Part shown: in pieces, positions 20,201 to 28,913 of the stretch
How positions within the stretch are numbered: position 1 is the stretch's first letter
How the letters are laid out: every line of letters begins with the position of its first letter
Assembly (NCBI GenBank): GCA_017477425.1
Contig: JAFUVT010000012.1
Location: 1 to 64,000, forward strand
Source: Bacteroidales bacterium
GTDB taxonomy: Bacteria > Bacteroidota > Bacteroidia > Bacteroidales > F082
Direction: 5' to 3'
Length of the DNA stretch: 64,000 nt
Position numbers and translations under genes: made by a program
The notes under the pieces: generated by a model
The model's database searches: none
Seen by the model: the letters and a program-made list of their open reading frames with translations, nothing else
Told to the model about the DNA's origin: nothing

Positions 20201-20830
20201 ATGAAAGAATCGTTTCTTTTGACACAGTGCAACCTGTCTTTGCTCACACAGGAAATCATAGACTATTGTTATCCTTTCACCTGCGGAAAAGATGAAGATA
20301 TGGATGAGTTTTTCCGCAAAGATGCTTTAGATTACACCCGTTTCCTGATGGGAAAGACCTATTGCTTTCGTCTGAACGAAGACCCTCGCCGCATTGTATG
20401 TTGTTTTACCCTATCCAACGACAGCATTCGCATATACGATTTGCCGAGTGCCCGCCGTCAAGCCATGTGGAAAATCACTAACCGGGAAAAGATGTTGTCC
20501 CGTTTTCCTGGCGTATTAATTGGAAGGCTTGCAGTGGCTGAGGATTTTGGCGGAAAAGGCATTGGATCTGACACGCTTACTTTCGTTAAAGAATGGTTTA
20601 CGGAAAAGGGCAACAAGACGGCTTGCCGATTCTCTATTGTTGATGCCAAGAATGAGCCAGAAGTTCTCCATTTCTATGAAAAAAACGGCTTCAAGACGCT
20701 TTTCCCGAACGAAATAGACGAAGACCTGTACACCAAACCGTCCAAAGACGAACAAGAGAGGGATGAAAGGCTAAAGCATCCGCGCAAATTGCGCACAAGG
20801 CTGATGTTCCGCGATTTGCTGAATGAATAG
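20201..20830 (+). CDS. GNAT acetyltransferase, TacT/AtaT-like
   Basis: A 209-residue GCN5-related N-acetyltransferase. The acetyl-CoA-binding stretch LIGRLAVAEDFGGKGIGSDTL (about residues 106-126) resembles the conserved segment of the TacT, KacT and AtaT toxins, which acetylate charged tRNAs. The C-terminal half has HFYEKNGFKTL, the usual end of the fold, then a charged tail of about 35 residues. The nearby small upstream gene makes a toxin-antitoxin pair plausible. An ordinary protein or metabolite acetyltransferase is the alternative. Confidence 0.8.
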   Translation: MKESFLLTQCNLSLLTQEIIDYCYPFTCGKDEDMDEFFRKDALDYTRFLMGKTYCFRLNEDPRRIVCCFTLSNDSIRIYDLPSARRQAMWKITNREKMLSRFPGVLIGRLAVAEDFGGKGIGSDTLTFVKEWFTEKGNKTACRFSIVDAKNEPEVLHFYEKNGFKTLFPNEIDEDLYTKPSKDEQERDERLKHPRKLRTRLMFRDLLNE

Positions 20831-20833
20831 TTG

Positions 20834-21421
20834 TTACAATAGCTTTCCTAACAACTTCTCCTTCCCCTCAAACAAAACTCCCGTTATCCCCACACCATTC
20901 GCCGCCGCCACATTGTTCGGGTTGTCGTCAATGAAAACCGTCTCCTCGGCACGGATGCCAAAGCGTTGCAAGGCCAGTTGGAAAATCCTCGGGTCGGGCT
21001 TCATCACCTTTTCGATGCCCGAAATCACCATGTCCTCCATCAGGTTGAGGATGGGATAGACCGGTCGCACCAAGGCAAAGGTCTCCTTCGACCAGTTGGA
21101 CAGCCCGAAGACGCGGAAGCCTTTGTCCTTCAGCTGCTTGACGTATTCCTCCATCCCAGGAATCTGCCCTCCCATCATCTTCATGAACTCGCCGTAGTAC
21201 ATTTCGATTTCCCTGCGCCACTCGGGGTGTTCGGCAACCAGTTCCGCCGTGCCTTCCGCCACGGGTCTACCGCCGTCGTGCTGGGCGTTCCACTCGTAGG
21301 TGCAGATGTGTGTGAGGAACCATTCGGCCTTCTCTGCATCGCCGAAATATGGGTCGTAAAGATAATGCGGGTTCCAATCGAGGAGCACGCCACCGTAGTC
21401 GAAAATGATATTCTTAATCAT
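20834..21421 (-). CDS. HAD-superfamily hydrolase, subfamily IA
   Basis: A 195-residue HAD phosphatase. Motif I is unusual: FDYGGVLLDWN in place of DxDGT, as in the YihX/alpha-D-glucose-1-phosphatase-like group. Motif II is FGLSNWS, and motifs III/IV are KPDPRIFQLAL with FIDDNPNNVAAA. Probably a sugar-phosphate phosphatase; the substrate is unknown. Its own promoter is at 21491-21499 behind a hairpin leader. It converges with the GNAT gene, with 3 bp between the stops. Confidence 0.88.
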   Translation of the reverse strand: MIKNIIFDYGGVLLDWNPHYLYDPYFGDAEKAEWFLTHICTYEWNAQHDGGRPVAEGTAELVAEHPEWRREIEMYYGEFMKMMGGQIPGMEEYVKQLKDKGFRVFGLSNWSKETFALVRPVYPILNLMEDMVISGIEKVMKPDPRIFQLALQRFGIRAEETVFIDDNPNNVAAANGVGITGVLFEGKEKLLGKLL

Positions 21422-21450
21422 TGTTTGTTCTATTCTTTTCTTTATTTCCA

Positions 21451-21473
21451 GTTGGTTACGATTTGTAACCGAC
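21451..21473 (-). repeat. Hairpin in the HAD leader
   Basis: GTTGGTTAC and GTAACCGAC pair over 9 bp (one G-T pair) around a 5-nt loop, within the leader of the HAD gene between promoter and start. Confidence 0.5.
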
Positions 21474-21490
21474 TCAAATCTTATTTTGCT

Positions 21491-21499
21491 GCAAAGTTA
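21491..21499 (-). promoter_or_regulatory. Promoter (-7) of the HAD gene
   Basis: The minus strand reads TAACTTTGCAGC, with TTGGTCAATA about 20 bp upstream as a possible -33 region. Confidence 0.6.
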
Positions 21500-21569
21500 C
21501 AAAAAAACATATTGACCACAATATTTGCACTAAATTTATAGTTTTCCACTTAAATCAATAAAAAAGCAT

Positions 21570-21578
21570 TATTTTTGC
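21570..21578 (+). promoter_or_regulatory. Promoter (-7) of the secreted 476-residue protein gene
   Basis: TATTTTTGC lies 26 bp before the ATG at 21605, divergent from the HAD promoter. Confidence 0.55.
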
Positions 21579-21604
21579 AGTCCAAAACTTAAATCATTTC
21601 GACA

Positions 21605-23035
21605 ATGAAAAAGCACCTTATCCTATTTGCGGCATTCGCCTTGATGTTTTTGACCTCCTTCGGCAGTCAAACAGAAAAACCATACCTGCTCAAGGTGAAA
21701 ATGAAAGAAACTGACTGCTTCCGCTGCGTACAAGGGCAAATCACCATGCGCGACCTCGCTGCCGTGGCCGATGTGGAAATCGTGTTCAACGGTCTGAATG
21801 ACAGAACCATCGAGCAATTCCTCAAGACCAACGCGCTCGAATATGTCAAAGGGAACGAGGACTTCAAAATCGTTTCCGACAAGGAGGAATACGCCCATCT
21901 CAACACGATTCCATCCGTTTCCGAAGGCCATCTTTTCAACAAAAATGGAAATGAAATCCTAGTATTCCAATTCAGACTCGACAATGCGACCCAAAACCGT
22001 CTCAGCGCCATCAAAAGAAAAGGGAAAGCCTTGATGCAGAAGGAACCTATCACCCTACAAACCGACTACAACAACGATGGCATTGATTTCTCGGTGCAAG
22101 GCAAACATTTTGTCTTGTGCAACAGGCCGATGAACCTCTGCCAGATTTTCAATTCCAACGGCAAATTGGTGCGCGAAATCGACGGCAACTCTGTCGATCC
22201 TTCAGATGTCTTCCCCGAGCTGAAGGAAATGGATTCCACAATTCTGAAATCAATAAAGGGATATGGGTATTATCGCAGTTCGATAGAAGATGTCTTCATC
22301 AACGGAAACGAGATTTGGGCTAATTTCACAGTTTCATATCCTACTTATGAAGACGAAAAAGTCAGTTTGTGTTCCCCTTTCCAAGTGCTGTCCTATTCGC
22401 TTAACGATTCCACACAGCATTTCAAGGTATTGTTCGATTCCAGACAAAATCAGATAACAACAATGGTTTTCAACTACATCAATTATGGCAACGTCCTTCC
22501 TTTTTTACACGACGTTTTACAAAAGTACAATCAGGAGGGGCAAAGCATTTACAATCAAGCCATTTGCGAAGTGCGGAATGACAGCCTCATCTTGAAAGAT
22601 GAACGTCCAGTTAGTTATCCGAAGTTTGAGCAACAGCAATTGCTGTGGTACAAACCGAAACTGAAAGACGGTTTGCTGAATTTATTATTCACAGAATATC
22701 TCGTTGACATCCAAACCGATACCGCTATTAATTTGCCTTTCAGATACAACACAAAGGTGGTGGACAACGGCGGTTTCGACATTAAGTCGACATTTGATGC
22801 CCTACTTGTAGACTGGGCCTTCGATGGGGAAACGCTCGGCGTGATTTACAATGACTTCGTGGACGGCCAAAGAAGCAAAAGCCATTACCTCGTTTGGCAA
22901 AAAGTCCAGAAAGGCTTCACCGAAAAGGAGTTCTCCCTCCCCGACGCGGAACTTGTTGCCTTGCAATTGGTGCTCCCCGATGTCATCAACTATCTGACGA
23001 CGGACAACAAAGTCGGGACGATGGTGCTGGAATAA
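21605..23035 (+). CDS. Secreted protein of unknown function, possibly beta-propeller
   Basis: 476 residues with an N-terminal signal peptide (MKKHLILFAAFALMFLTSFG). A pair of cysteines follows (CFRC near residue 38). From about residue 140 the sequence is a series of ~50-residue beta-rich segments (FVLCNRPMNLCQIFNSNGKLVREI, DVFINGNEIWANFTVSY, VVDNGGFDIKSTFDALLVDWAFDGETLGVIYND), reminiscent of the six-bladed propeller proteins common in Bacteroidota. I do not recognise a named family. It is monocistronic with its own promoter and converges with the ATPase gene. Confidence 0.7.
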   Translation: MKKHLILFAAFALMFLTSFGSQTEKPYLLKVKMKETDCFRCVQGQITMRDLAAVADVEIVFNGLNDRTIEQFLKTNALEYVKGNEDFKIVSDKEEYAHLNTIPSVSEGHLFNKNGNEILVFQFRLDNATQNRLSAIKRKGKALMQKEPITLQTDYNNDGIDFSVQGKHFVLCNRPMNLCQIFNSNGKLVREIDGNSVDPSDVFPELKEMDSTILKSIKGYGYYRSSIEDVFINGNEIWANFTVSYPTYEDEKVSLCSPFQVLSYSLNDSTQHFKVLFDSRQNQITTMVFNYINYGNVLPFLHDVLQKYNQEGQSIYNQAICEVRNDSLILKDERPVSYPKFEQQQLLWYKPKLKDGLLNLLFTEYLVDIQTDTAINLPFRYNTKVVDNGGFDIKSTFDALLVDWAFDGETLGVIYNDFVDGQRSKSHYLVWQKVQKGFTEKEFSLPDAELVALQLVLPDVINYLTTDNKVGTMVLE

Positions 23036-23037
23036 GG

Positions 23038-24243
23038 TCAATACAAAAACCCAAACAGCCAAAGCGGAATCTTGTTCCCTCGGCCAAACTCCACATCGTC
23101 GATGGCCAAATAGCTGTCCGGCAGGTCCTTGATTTGCTCGAAACGCTTGTCGGCACCACCCACTTCAAAGGTGTATTTCCCGTCAACGAGGAAATCGCCC
23201 TGCTTCGGCGCGTTGAATTCGTGGTTGTGGCAGGTCTGATTATAGAAATAGGTTTCTCTCACCGTTCCAATCTCGGGATGGGAATTGAAAGCGTACATCA
23301 GATTGGAGTTGTCCAAAAACAACTTCTCCGGTGCTGACATCTGTTTGAAGGCCTTGACACGGGTCTTCAGTTGTCCCAGCAAAGCCCCTCTTTCCAACAA
23401 ATCCAGCAACTTGAGGCCCTGCTCGCGGCTGGTCTCCAATTGGCGATACAACTCTTCCATCTTCGGCGTGAACGGAACTTGCAAAGCGATGATACCCAAC
23501 AACTTCTTCAGTTTCTGAACCGTGATGTACTCCACTTTCTCCACAGCGGGCATGTCCAATTCTATAGTCTGCTGCGCCACTTCCATCAGTTTGGCGTGGA
23601 AACCGTCCAAGTCCTCCTTATAAAACGGATAGTACCCGTAGCGACAATAGTGCTCAAAATGCGGCAGGATGCGCACCTTTTCAGCAATGTCGGAGGCAAT
23701 CTGCACATGACGGGTCAGGATGTCGTCCAACGACAACTTCTCATGGTGCAGAATGTCCTCAAACATCAGGTATTCGCGAAACGATAGGCCGTTCATCGTG
23801 TGCATGGCCACGCGGCGCGAAAGGTCGCCTTCACCCTTGGACAGTTTCAGCATCGAACTACCCGTAAACACTACATTCATTGTCGGATAGTCGTCGTAGA
23901 TATTCTTGATGTAGGTCTGCCAATGCTCGTATTTATGCACCTCGTCAAGGAAAAGGTGCGTGCCGCCGTGCGTGTAATGGTATTCGACCAAGTCGGCAAG
24001 GGTGTTGTTGGCAAACCACATATTGTCCAACGACACATACAACGCCTTGCTGTCATCGGCACCAAAAGCCTCCTTGATGCGCTGCTTGAGCAACGTGGAC
24101 TTTCCAACGCCTTTCGGCCCTTTGATGCCGATGATACGTGCATTCCAATTGATGCTGTGCAACAGTTCCCTTTGGAACTTCATGCTCACCTGCTTGACGC
24201 TTCGTTGCGAGTTTCTGTAGAGTATGTCCGGACTTTCATTCAT
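23038..24243 (-). CDS. AAA ATPase with DUF4143 C-terminal domain
   Basis: 401 residues from the ATG at 24243. AAA_14-type P-loop domain: Walker A GPKGVGKS, Walker B THLFLDEVHK, sensor FTGSSMLKL. The C-terminal DUF4143 region carries a PD-(D/E)XK-like strand (GDFLVDGKYTFEVGGADK) and the standard ending IPLWLFGFLY. These multi-copy Bacteroidota ATPases have no settled function; archaeal relatives are linked to DNA repair or mobile elements. The gene has its own promoter next to an array of AT-rich motifs (24282-24458). Confidence 0.85.
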   Translation of the reverse strand: MNESPDILYRNSQRSVKQVSMKFQRELLHSINWNARIIGIKGPKGVGKSTLLKQRIKEAFGADDSKALYVSLDNMWFANNTLADLVEYHYTHGGTHLFLDEVHKYEHWQTYIKNIYDDYPTMNVVFTGSSMLKLSKGEGDLSRRVAMHTMNGLSFREYLMFEDILHHEKLSLDDILTRHVQIASDIAEKVRILPHFEHYCRYGYYPFYKEDLDGFHAKLMEVAQQTIELDMPAVEKVEYITVQKLKKLLGIIALQVPFTPKMEELYRQLETSREQGLKLLDLLERGALLGQLKTRVKAFKQMSAPEKLFLDNSNLMYAFNSHPEIGTVRETYFYNQTCHNHEFNAPKQGDFLVDGKYTFEVGGADKRFEQIKDLPDSYLAIDDVEFGRGNKIPLWLFGFLY

Positions 24244-24267
24244 AATTTCCTCCTTTGTTTTGCCGCT

Positions 24268-24276
24268 GCAAAGATA
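24268..24276 (-). promoter_or_regulatory. Promoter (-7) of the AAA/DUF4143 gene
   Basis: The minus strand reads TATCTTTGCAGC 25 bp before the ATG. The first copy of the iterated AT-rich motif covers its -33 zone. Confidence 0.6.
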
Positions 24277-24281
24277 CAAAA

Positions 24282-24458
24282 CAATATTTGAATATGGATA
24301 ATTTTGAAGAAAAAAATATTCAAATATTGAAAATTTATCAAATTACCACTTTCAAATATTGATTTTAAATATAATTATAATATTCAATTATTGAAATATT
24401 TGATAAAAACAATATCCAAATATTGAAAAATTAAATAAAAAACAATATTTAAATATGG
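24282..24458. repeat. Array of CAATATTTGAATATGG-like motifs between the ATPase and tex promoters
   Basis: Six related sites on either strand: 24282-24297 (CAATATTTGAATATGG), about 24315-24332 (inverted), 24351-24362 (inverted half), 24383-24395 (TTCAATTATTGAA), 24410-24425 (inverted, CAATATCCAAATATTG) and 24443-24458 (CAATATTTAAATATGG). The first overlaps the ATPase promoter and the last ends 16 bp before the tex -33 element. The spacings are uneven, so it is not a CRISPR. A regulator-binding array or an AT-rich structural element fits best. Confidence 0.65.
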
Positions 24459-24474
24459 AAATAATAAAATCACA

Positions 24475-24506
24475 TTTGTTTTCAAGGGAAAAACACTTAT
24501 TTTTGC
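24475..24506 (+). promoter_or_regulatory. tex promoter
   Basis: TTTG at 24475-24478 and TATTTTTGC at 24498-24506 with a 19-bp spacer, an exact Bacteroidota promoter. It lies 17 bp before the ATG at 24524 and rules out an earlier in-frame start. Confidence 0.75.
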
Positions 24507-24523
24507 GCCAAAATTTGATCATA

Positions 24524-26656
24524 ATGCAAAACAACGACTTCGCCCCGCAAATCGCGCAGGAACTTCATTTGGCTGCGCACCATGTGGCCAATGTCATCCG
24601 ACTTTTCGACGAAGGCGCCACCATCCCCTTCATCGCCCGCTATCGCAAGGAAATGACGGGCACGATGAACGAAGAGAACGTGGCCGCCGTGCAGCGTTGC
24701 CTCGAACAACTCATTGAGTTGCAAAAGCGCAAGGAAAGCGTCATCAACTCCATCCGCGAACAGGGCCTGCTCACCGACGACCTCGAACAGAAGATACTGA
24801 ACGCCACCACTTTGCAGGATGTGGAAGACCTCTACCTGCCCTACAAGCCCAAACGCCGCACCCGCGCCGCCATCGCCCGCGAGAAAGGGCTGGAGCCGCT
24901 GGCCGCACAGATTATGGCGCAGAATGTGGATGCCGTAGAGCGGCTGGCGCGCCGTTATGTGAACGCCGAGAAGGGCGTCAACGATGCGGAAGAAGCCCTG
25001 CAAGGTGCCAAGGACATCATGGCCGAGTGGGTCTCCGAAAACATCAACGGGCGCAACCGCATCCGCAAGATTTTCCACATGCAGGGCGACATCAGCTCCG
25101 CCGTGGTCAAGGGCAAGGAAGAGGAAGGCAAGACCTACCAGCAGTATTTCGACTTCAGCGAGCCGATTTCGCAGGCGCCCTCACATCGCCTCTTGGCCTT
25201 GTTCCGCGCCGAGGACGAAGGGATGCTGAAGGTGAAAATCAAAGTGGACGACGACTTTGTGCTCAACTCGCTGGAAAGCATCTTCCTGAAGAACGACAAC
25301 GAATCGTCGGAACTGGTGCGCGAGGCCATCGCCGACTCGTGGAAACGCCTCTTGGAGCCGAGCATCGAGACCGAAATCCGCAATTATTATAAGGAGAAAG
25401 CTGACGAAACCGCCATCAAAGTCTTCGCCGAGAACTTGAAACAACTGCTTTTGGCCGCTCCGTTGGGTCAGAAGCGCGTCCTCGCCATCGACCCGGGCTT
25501 CCGCACGGGCTGTAAGGTGGTGGTCTTGAGCGAGACCGGTGCCTTGCTGCACAACGAGACCATCTATCCCCATCCGCCCAAGTCGGACACGGTGGGCGCG
25601 ATGCGCAAAATCAAGAGCCTCGTGGACGCCTACCGCATCAAGGTCATCGCCATCGGCAACGGAACGGCAGGGCGCGAGACCGAGGACTTCATCCGCTCCA
25701 TCAAGTTCGACCGCGACCTGATGGCCGTGATGGTGAGCGAGAGCGGCGCGTCGGTTTACAGCGCCTCGAAAATCGCCCGCGACGAGTTCCCCGACTACGA
25801 CATCACCGTGCGCGGTGCAGTCAGCATAGGCCGCCGCCTGATGGACCCCTTGGCCGAGTTGGTGAAAATCGACCCGAAGAGCATTGGCGTGGGCCAGTAC
25901 CAGCACGACGTTGACCAAAAGAAACTCGGCGAGAGCCTCGACCAGACCGTGGAGAGCTGCGTGAACGCCGTCGGCGTGGAACTCAACACCGCCAGCCAAC
26001 AACTGCTTTCCTACGTGAGCGGCGTGGGTCCGACCTTGGCCTACAACATCGTCCACTACCGCGACGAAATCGGGGGCTTCAAGAGCCGCCAGCAACTCTA
26101 TGGCGTGCCGCGCCTCGGCGACAAGGCCTTCGAGCAATGCGCCGGCTTCCTGCGCATCCATAACGGCGACAATCCTTTGGACCAAAGCGCCGTCCATCCA
26201 GAGAGTTACCACATCGTGGAAAAGATGGCCAAAAAGCTGAATGTCAAAGTGAAAGACCTCATCGGGAACAAGGAACTCATCGCTAAAATCAACCCGAAGG
26301 ACTTCGTTGAGGAGCATTTCGGCTTGGAGACCATCAACGACATCCTGACAGAACTTGACAAGCCCGGCCGCGACCCGCGCAAGAGCTTCGAGGCCTTCGA
26401 GTTCGACAAGAACATCCGCGAAGTCAAGGACTTGCGCTCGGGAATGACCTTGAACGGCGTCGTCACCAACATCACCGCCTTCGGCGCTTTCGTTGACATC
26501 GGCGTGCATCAGGACGGCCTCGTCCACATCAGCCAGATGGCCGACCATTACATCAAGGACCCGAACGAGGTGGTGCATTTGAACCAAAAGGTGCGTGTCA
26601 AGGTTTTAGAGGTCGATGTGAACCGCAATAGGATTAGTTTGACAATGAAATTATGA
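24524..26656 (+). CDS. tex: Transcription accessory protein Tex
   Basis: A 710-residue RNA-binding protein conserved in bacteria. The order is as in the family: the N-terminal Tex helical region (FDEGATIPFIARYRKEMTG), a YqgF/RuvX-like RNase H fold (VLAIDPGFRTGCKVVVL), the helix-hairpin-helix region (SYVSGVGPTLAYNIVHYRDE, LYGVPRLGDKAFEQCAGFLRI) and a C-terminal S1 RNA-binding domain (GMTLNGVVTNITAFGAFVDIGVHQDGLVHISQM). Length and domains are complete. It has a perfect promoter of its own. Confidence 0.96.
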   Translation: MQNNDFAPQIAQELHLAAHHVANVIRLFDEGATIPFIARYRKEMTGTMNEENVAAVQRCLEQLIELQKRKESVINSIREQGLLTDDLEQKILNATTLQDVEDLYLPYKPKRRTRAAIAREKGLEPLAAQIMAQNVDAVERLARRYVNAEKGVNDAEEALQGAKDIMAEWVSENINGRNRIRKIFHMQGDISSAVVKGKEEEGKTYQQYFDFSEPISQAPSHRLLALFRAEDEGMLKVKIKVDDDFVLNSLESIFLKNDNESSELVREAIADSWKRLLEPSIETEIRNYYKEKADETAIKVFAENLKQLLLAAPLGQKRVLAIDPGFRTGCKVVVLSETGALLHNETIYPHPPKSDTVGAMRKIKSLVDAYRIKVIAIGNGTAGRETEDFIRSIKFDRDLMAVMVSESGASVYSASKIARDEFPDYDITVRGAVSIGRRLMDPLAELVKIDPKSIGVGQYQHDVDQKKLGESLDQTVESCVNAVGVELNTASQQLLSYVSGVGPTLAYNIVHYRDEIGGFKSRQQLYGVPRLGDKAFEQCAGFLRIHNGDNPLDQSAVHPESYHIVEKMAKKLNVKVKDLIGNKELIAKINPKDFVEEHFGLETINDILTELDKPGRDPRKSFEAFEFDKNIREVKDLRSGMTLNGVVTNITAFGAFVDIGVHQDGLVHISQMADHYIKDPNEVVHLNQKVRVKVLEVDVNRNRISLTMKL

Positions 26657-26709
26657 AATGGCGCAATAAAACGCCCATTACGCAGTTTATGATAACAAAT
26701 CAAGACAAA

Positions 26710-27555
26710 ATGAATAGACTCAGATTATTTACCCTTTTGTTGGCATTTTTGGTGACCGCTCCCACCCTACTGAACGCACAAATCATCAAAGGTGAAGTGT
26801 TTCTCGGCGGCAACGCATGCCAAGTGGATGGCGACGAATGCTACGGCTTCAAGAAATTCGGCGTGCACGCCGGCGCTGGAGCCTTGATTCCTATCACCAG
26901 TTTCATGGACGTGGGCCTCGAAGTGCTGTTCAACCAGAAAGGTGCTTACAAGAAACACGCCATCGTCTCCAACAGCACCTTCCCCTATGCCTACAACCTG
27001 AAGCTCAACTACGCCGAGATTCCGCTGATGATTTACCTGACCGACAAGGATGCGGTATCGGTAGGTATTGGCGTTTCCTACGGGCGCGTCGTCGGCCTCA
27101 ACGAGCTCATCAACGGCGAGCCTTCGAATTATGAGGGCGTCGGCATCGGCATTGGCGATGGACAGCTGCATTGGAGGCAGAACGAGGAGAACATGCCCGA
27201 CATCAGCCACGTGCTCGACATCAACGAGCTGGCCGACATCGTCTATGAGGAAGGCTTTCCAGCCACCACACATATCTCGGAGGTGATTGCCAATTCCAAC
27301 ACCTATCGCGGCAACGACTTCAACATCTGCGCCGACTTGCGTTTCCGACTTTGGGAGGGCATCCACGCCGAATTGCGCTACCAATATTCGCTGCGCCCCA
27401 TCCGTTATAGGATGTTCTACGAGGACGCCAACCTCGTGCTGGCCAACCAAATCAGGGCCCAATACAACAACACCATCACGCTGAGGGTGGTTTACATCTT
27501 CAACGAACACCGCAGCAAGGCCAACAAAGAAGGGATGAAACAAGGTACAAACTAA
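26710..27555 (+). CDS. Outer-membrane beta-barrel protein (PorT/OMP_b-brl_2 type)
   Basis: 281 residues. The start at 26710 gives a standard signal peptide (MNRLRLFTLLLAFLVTAPTLLNAQ). The body is alternating amphipathic strands with Gly/aromatic ends (FGVHAGAGALIPITSFMDVGLEVLFNQKGAY, YAYNLKLNYAEIPLMIYLTD, ICADLRFRLWEGIHAELRYQYSLRPI), the pattern of small outer-membrane barrels in Bacteroidota. The ~45-residue insert around LHWRQNEENMPDISHVLDI is unusual and may be a loop. It follows tex by about 50 bp and may be read from its promoter. Confidence 0.8.
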   Translation: MNRLRLFTLLLAFLVTAPTLLNAQIIKGEVFLGGNACQVDGDECYGFKKFGVHAGAGALIPITSFMDVGLEVLFNQKGAYKKHAIVSNSTFPYAYNLKLNYAEIPLMIYLTDKDAVSVGIGVSYGRVVGLNELINGEPSNYEGVGIGIGDGQLHWRQNEENMPDISHVLDINELADIVYEEGFPATTHISEVIANSNTYRGNDFNICADLRFRLWEGIHAELRYQYSLRPIRYRMFYEDANLVLANQIRAQYNNTITLRVVYIFNEHRSKANKEGMKQGTN

Positions 27556-27618
27556 AGCAGAAGGCCCTTCGACCCTTCGATTGGCCTCAGGGACCGCAGT
27601 CTCAGGGACCTCTGGCAC

Positions 27619-28332
27619 CTACAATCCCAAATAATAATCCTTCAGGAATTCATTGTACTGCGAAGTGAAGCGTTTGTTAACGTCGCGAATGACGAATGTT
27701 TCCTCAACAACAGCATCACACTTTCCAAAGCCCAATTCCAAATTGAAGCGATTCGGCTCTCTTCCTTCTATCGGAATGATAGTCAAACGCTTATGAAGGA
27801 AAAATCCGCTCTTTGAAGCTACCTTCAAGAAATCGTTCGACATATTGACAGGCAACACCAAGGCAAAACGTCCGTCAGGCTTCAGCAGGCGACGTGCCAC
27901 GGCGCAAAGCGAGGCGTAGGAAAGCCCAGCATCGTTGTGCCTCGCTCGGCTTTTCCGCACCTCGTCGCACTTGGAATATCGATTGAAAAACGGCGGGTTG
28001 GAGACAATCAAATCATATTCCCTATTCGGTTGAAAATCATTGATATCGATACAAAATGCATGCAATTGGTCGCGCCACTGCGAAGCCGTGAAATTGACGG
28101 TGGCCTCCTCGATGGAAGCCTGGTCGATGTCGACCGCATCCACTTGCGCCACACCTTTTTGCGAGAGCATCAAAGGCAACAACCCACAGCCCGAGCCAAC
28201 ATCCAAGACCACATCTGTCGGTTTCACTTCCACCCAACGGCCGAGCAAGATGGCATCGGTGCCCACCTTCATCGTCGAACGATGGTGAAAGAGGCTGAAA
28301 TGCTTGAAGTGGAAGGGACGCGCGTCGGTCAT
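27619..28332 (-). CDS. trmN6: tRNA1(Val) (adenine-37-N6)-methyltransferase
   Basis: A 237-residue AdoMet-dependent methylase of the YfiC/TrmN6 family that modifies A37 of tRNA1(Val). Motif I is DVGSGCGLLPLML (about residues 43-55), and the amino-methylase motif IV is DLIVSNPPFF. The N-terminus (FHFKHFSLFHHRSTMKVGTDAILLG) is family-typical. Its ATG overlaps the rimM stop by 4 bp (ATGA), so the two are translationally coupled, a sensible pairing of RNA maturation genes. Confidence 0.92.
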   Translation of the reverse strand: MTDARPFHFKHFSLFHHRSTMKVGTDAILLGRWVEVKPTDVVLDVGSGCGLLPLMLSQKGVAQVDAVDIDQASIEEATVNFTASQWRDQLHAFCIDINDFQPNREYDLIVSNPPFFNRYSKCDEVRKSRARHNDAGLSYASLCAVARRLLKPDGRFALVLPVNMSNDFLKVASKSGFFLHKRLTIIPIEGREPNRFNLELGFGKCDAVVEETFVIRDVNKRFTSQYNEFLKDYYLGL

Positions 28333-28856
28333 TGCAAGTACATGTCAATCAGGCCCTCAGGAGCAGTTATCGTCAGGATTTTCTTGTCGCGGTCAACGTT
28401 TTGTATCACTTGGTCGAGAATCGGGACGAGGATTTCCTTCTTGCCCTTCATGATTTGCAGGATGGCTTGCGTGGGATATTCCAGCACCTCGGTGACGGGA
28501 CCCAGCTCGCCTTTTTCGGTATCGACGACCATAAAGCCCACGATTTCATGATAATAGAACTGCTTGCCGCTCAGTTTGGGCAGCATTTCCAACGGCAAAT
28601 AAACAGGCTTCCCGACCAAGTTTTGCGCCTGTTCGACAGTCTTCACGTCCTGCACGCTGACGAAGAACTTGTCGCCATTGGGCGTGATTTTTTCCACAAA
28701 GAACGGCGTCAGCACCTTGTTGATTTCAAGGAAGAAATGCTTCATTTCAAGGTAAGCTGAAGGGTCGTCGGCCTCCAGTTTGATGGTCACCTCCCCTTTC
28801 AGGCCGTGCGTCTTGGCCACGCGGCCCAGATAAAAACAATCTTCTTTTTTCATCAT
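28329..28856 (-). CDS. rimM: 16S rRNA processing protein RimM
   Basis: A 175-residue ribosome maturation factor for the 30S head: an N-terminal RimM barrel (CFYLGRVAKTHGLKGEVTIKLEADDPSAY) and a C-terminal PRC-barrel (YYHEIVGFMVVDTEKGELGPVTEVLEYPTQAILQI). Usual length. It has its own promoter at 28870-28878, divergent from the metal-exporter gene, and leads the rimM-trmN6 pair. Confidence 0.95.
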   Translation of the reverse strand: MMKKEDCFYLGRVAKTHGLKGEVTIKLEADDPSAYLEMKHFFLEINKVLTPFFVEKITPNGDKFFVSVQDVKTVEQAQNLVGKPVYLPLEMLPKLSGKQFYYHEIVGFMVVDTEKGELGPVTEVLEYPTQAILQIMKGKKEILVPILDQVIQNVDRDKKILTITAPEGLIDMYLQ

Positions 28857-28869
28857 TCTCTATTTTGCC

Positions 28870-28897
28870 GCAAAGATAATAATTTCTTACTTTTGTC
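28870..28897. promoter_or_regulatory. Divergent promoters of rimM and the 10-TM metal exporter
   Basis: The minus strand reads TATCTTTGC at 28870-28878, 14 bp upstream of rimM. The plus strand reads TTACTTTTGTC at 28888-28897, 17 bp upstream of the exporter ATG at 28914. The two -7 elements lie only 9 bp apart, so the units may compete or be co-regulated. Confidence 0.6.
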
Positions 28898-28913
28898 GCC
28901 TAATTTTCAACCC

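Noticed and set aside
24282-24458. A CRISPR array
   Set aside because: The units are palindrome-like, in both orientations, and irregularly spaced, with no cas genes.
25181-26587. A 468-residue minus-strand open frame opposite tex
   Set aside because: A mirror of the tex coding sequence, low complexity, no motif.
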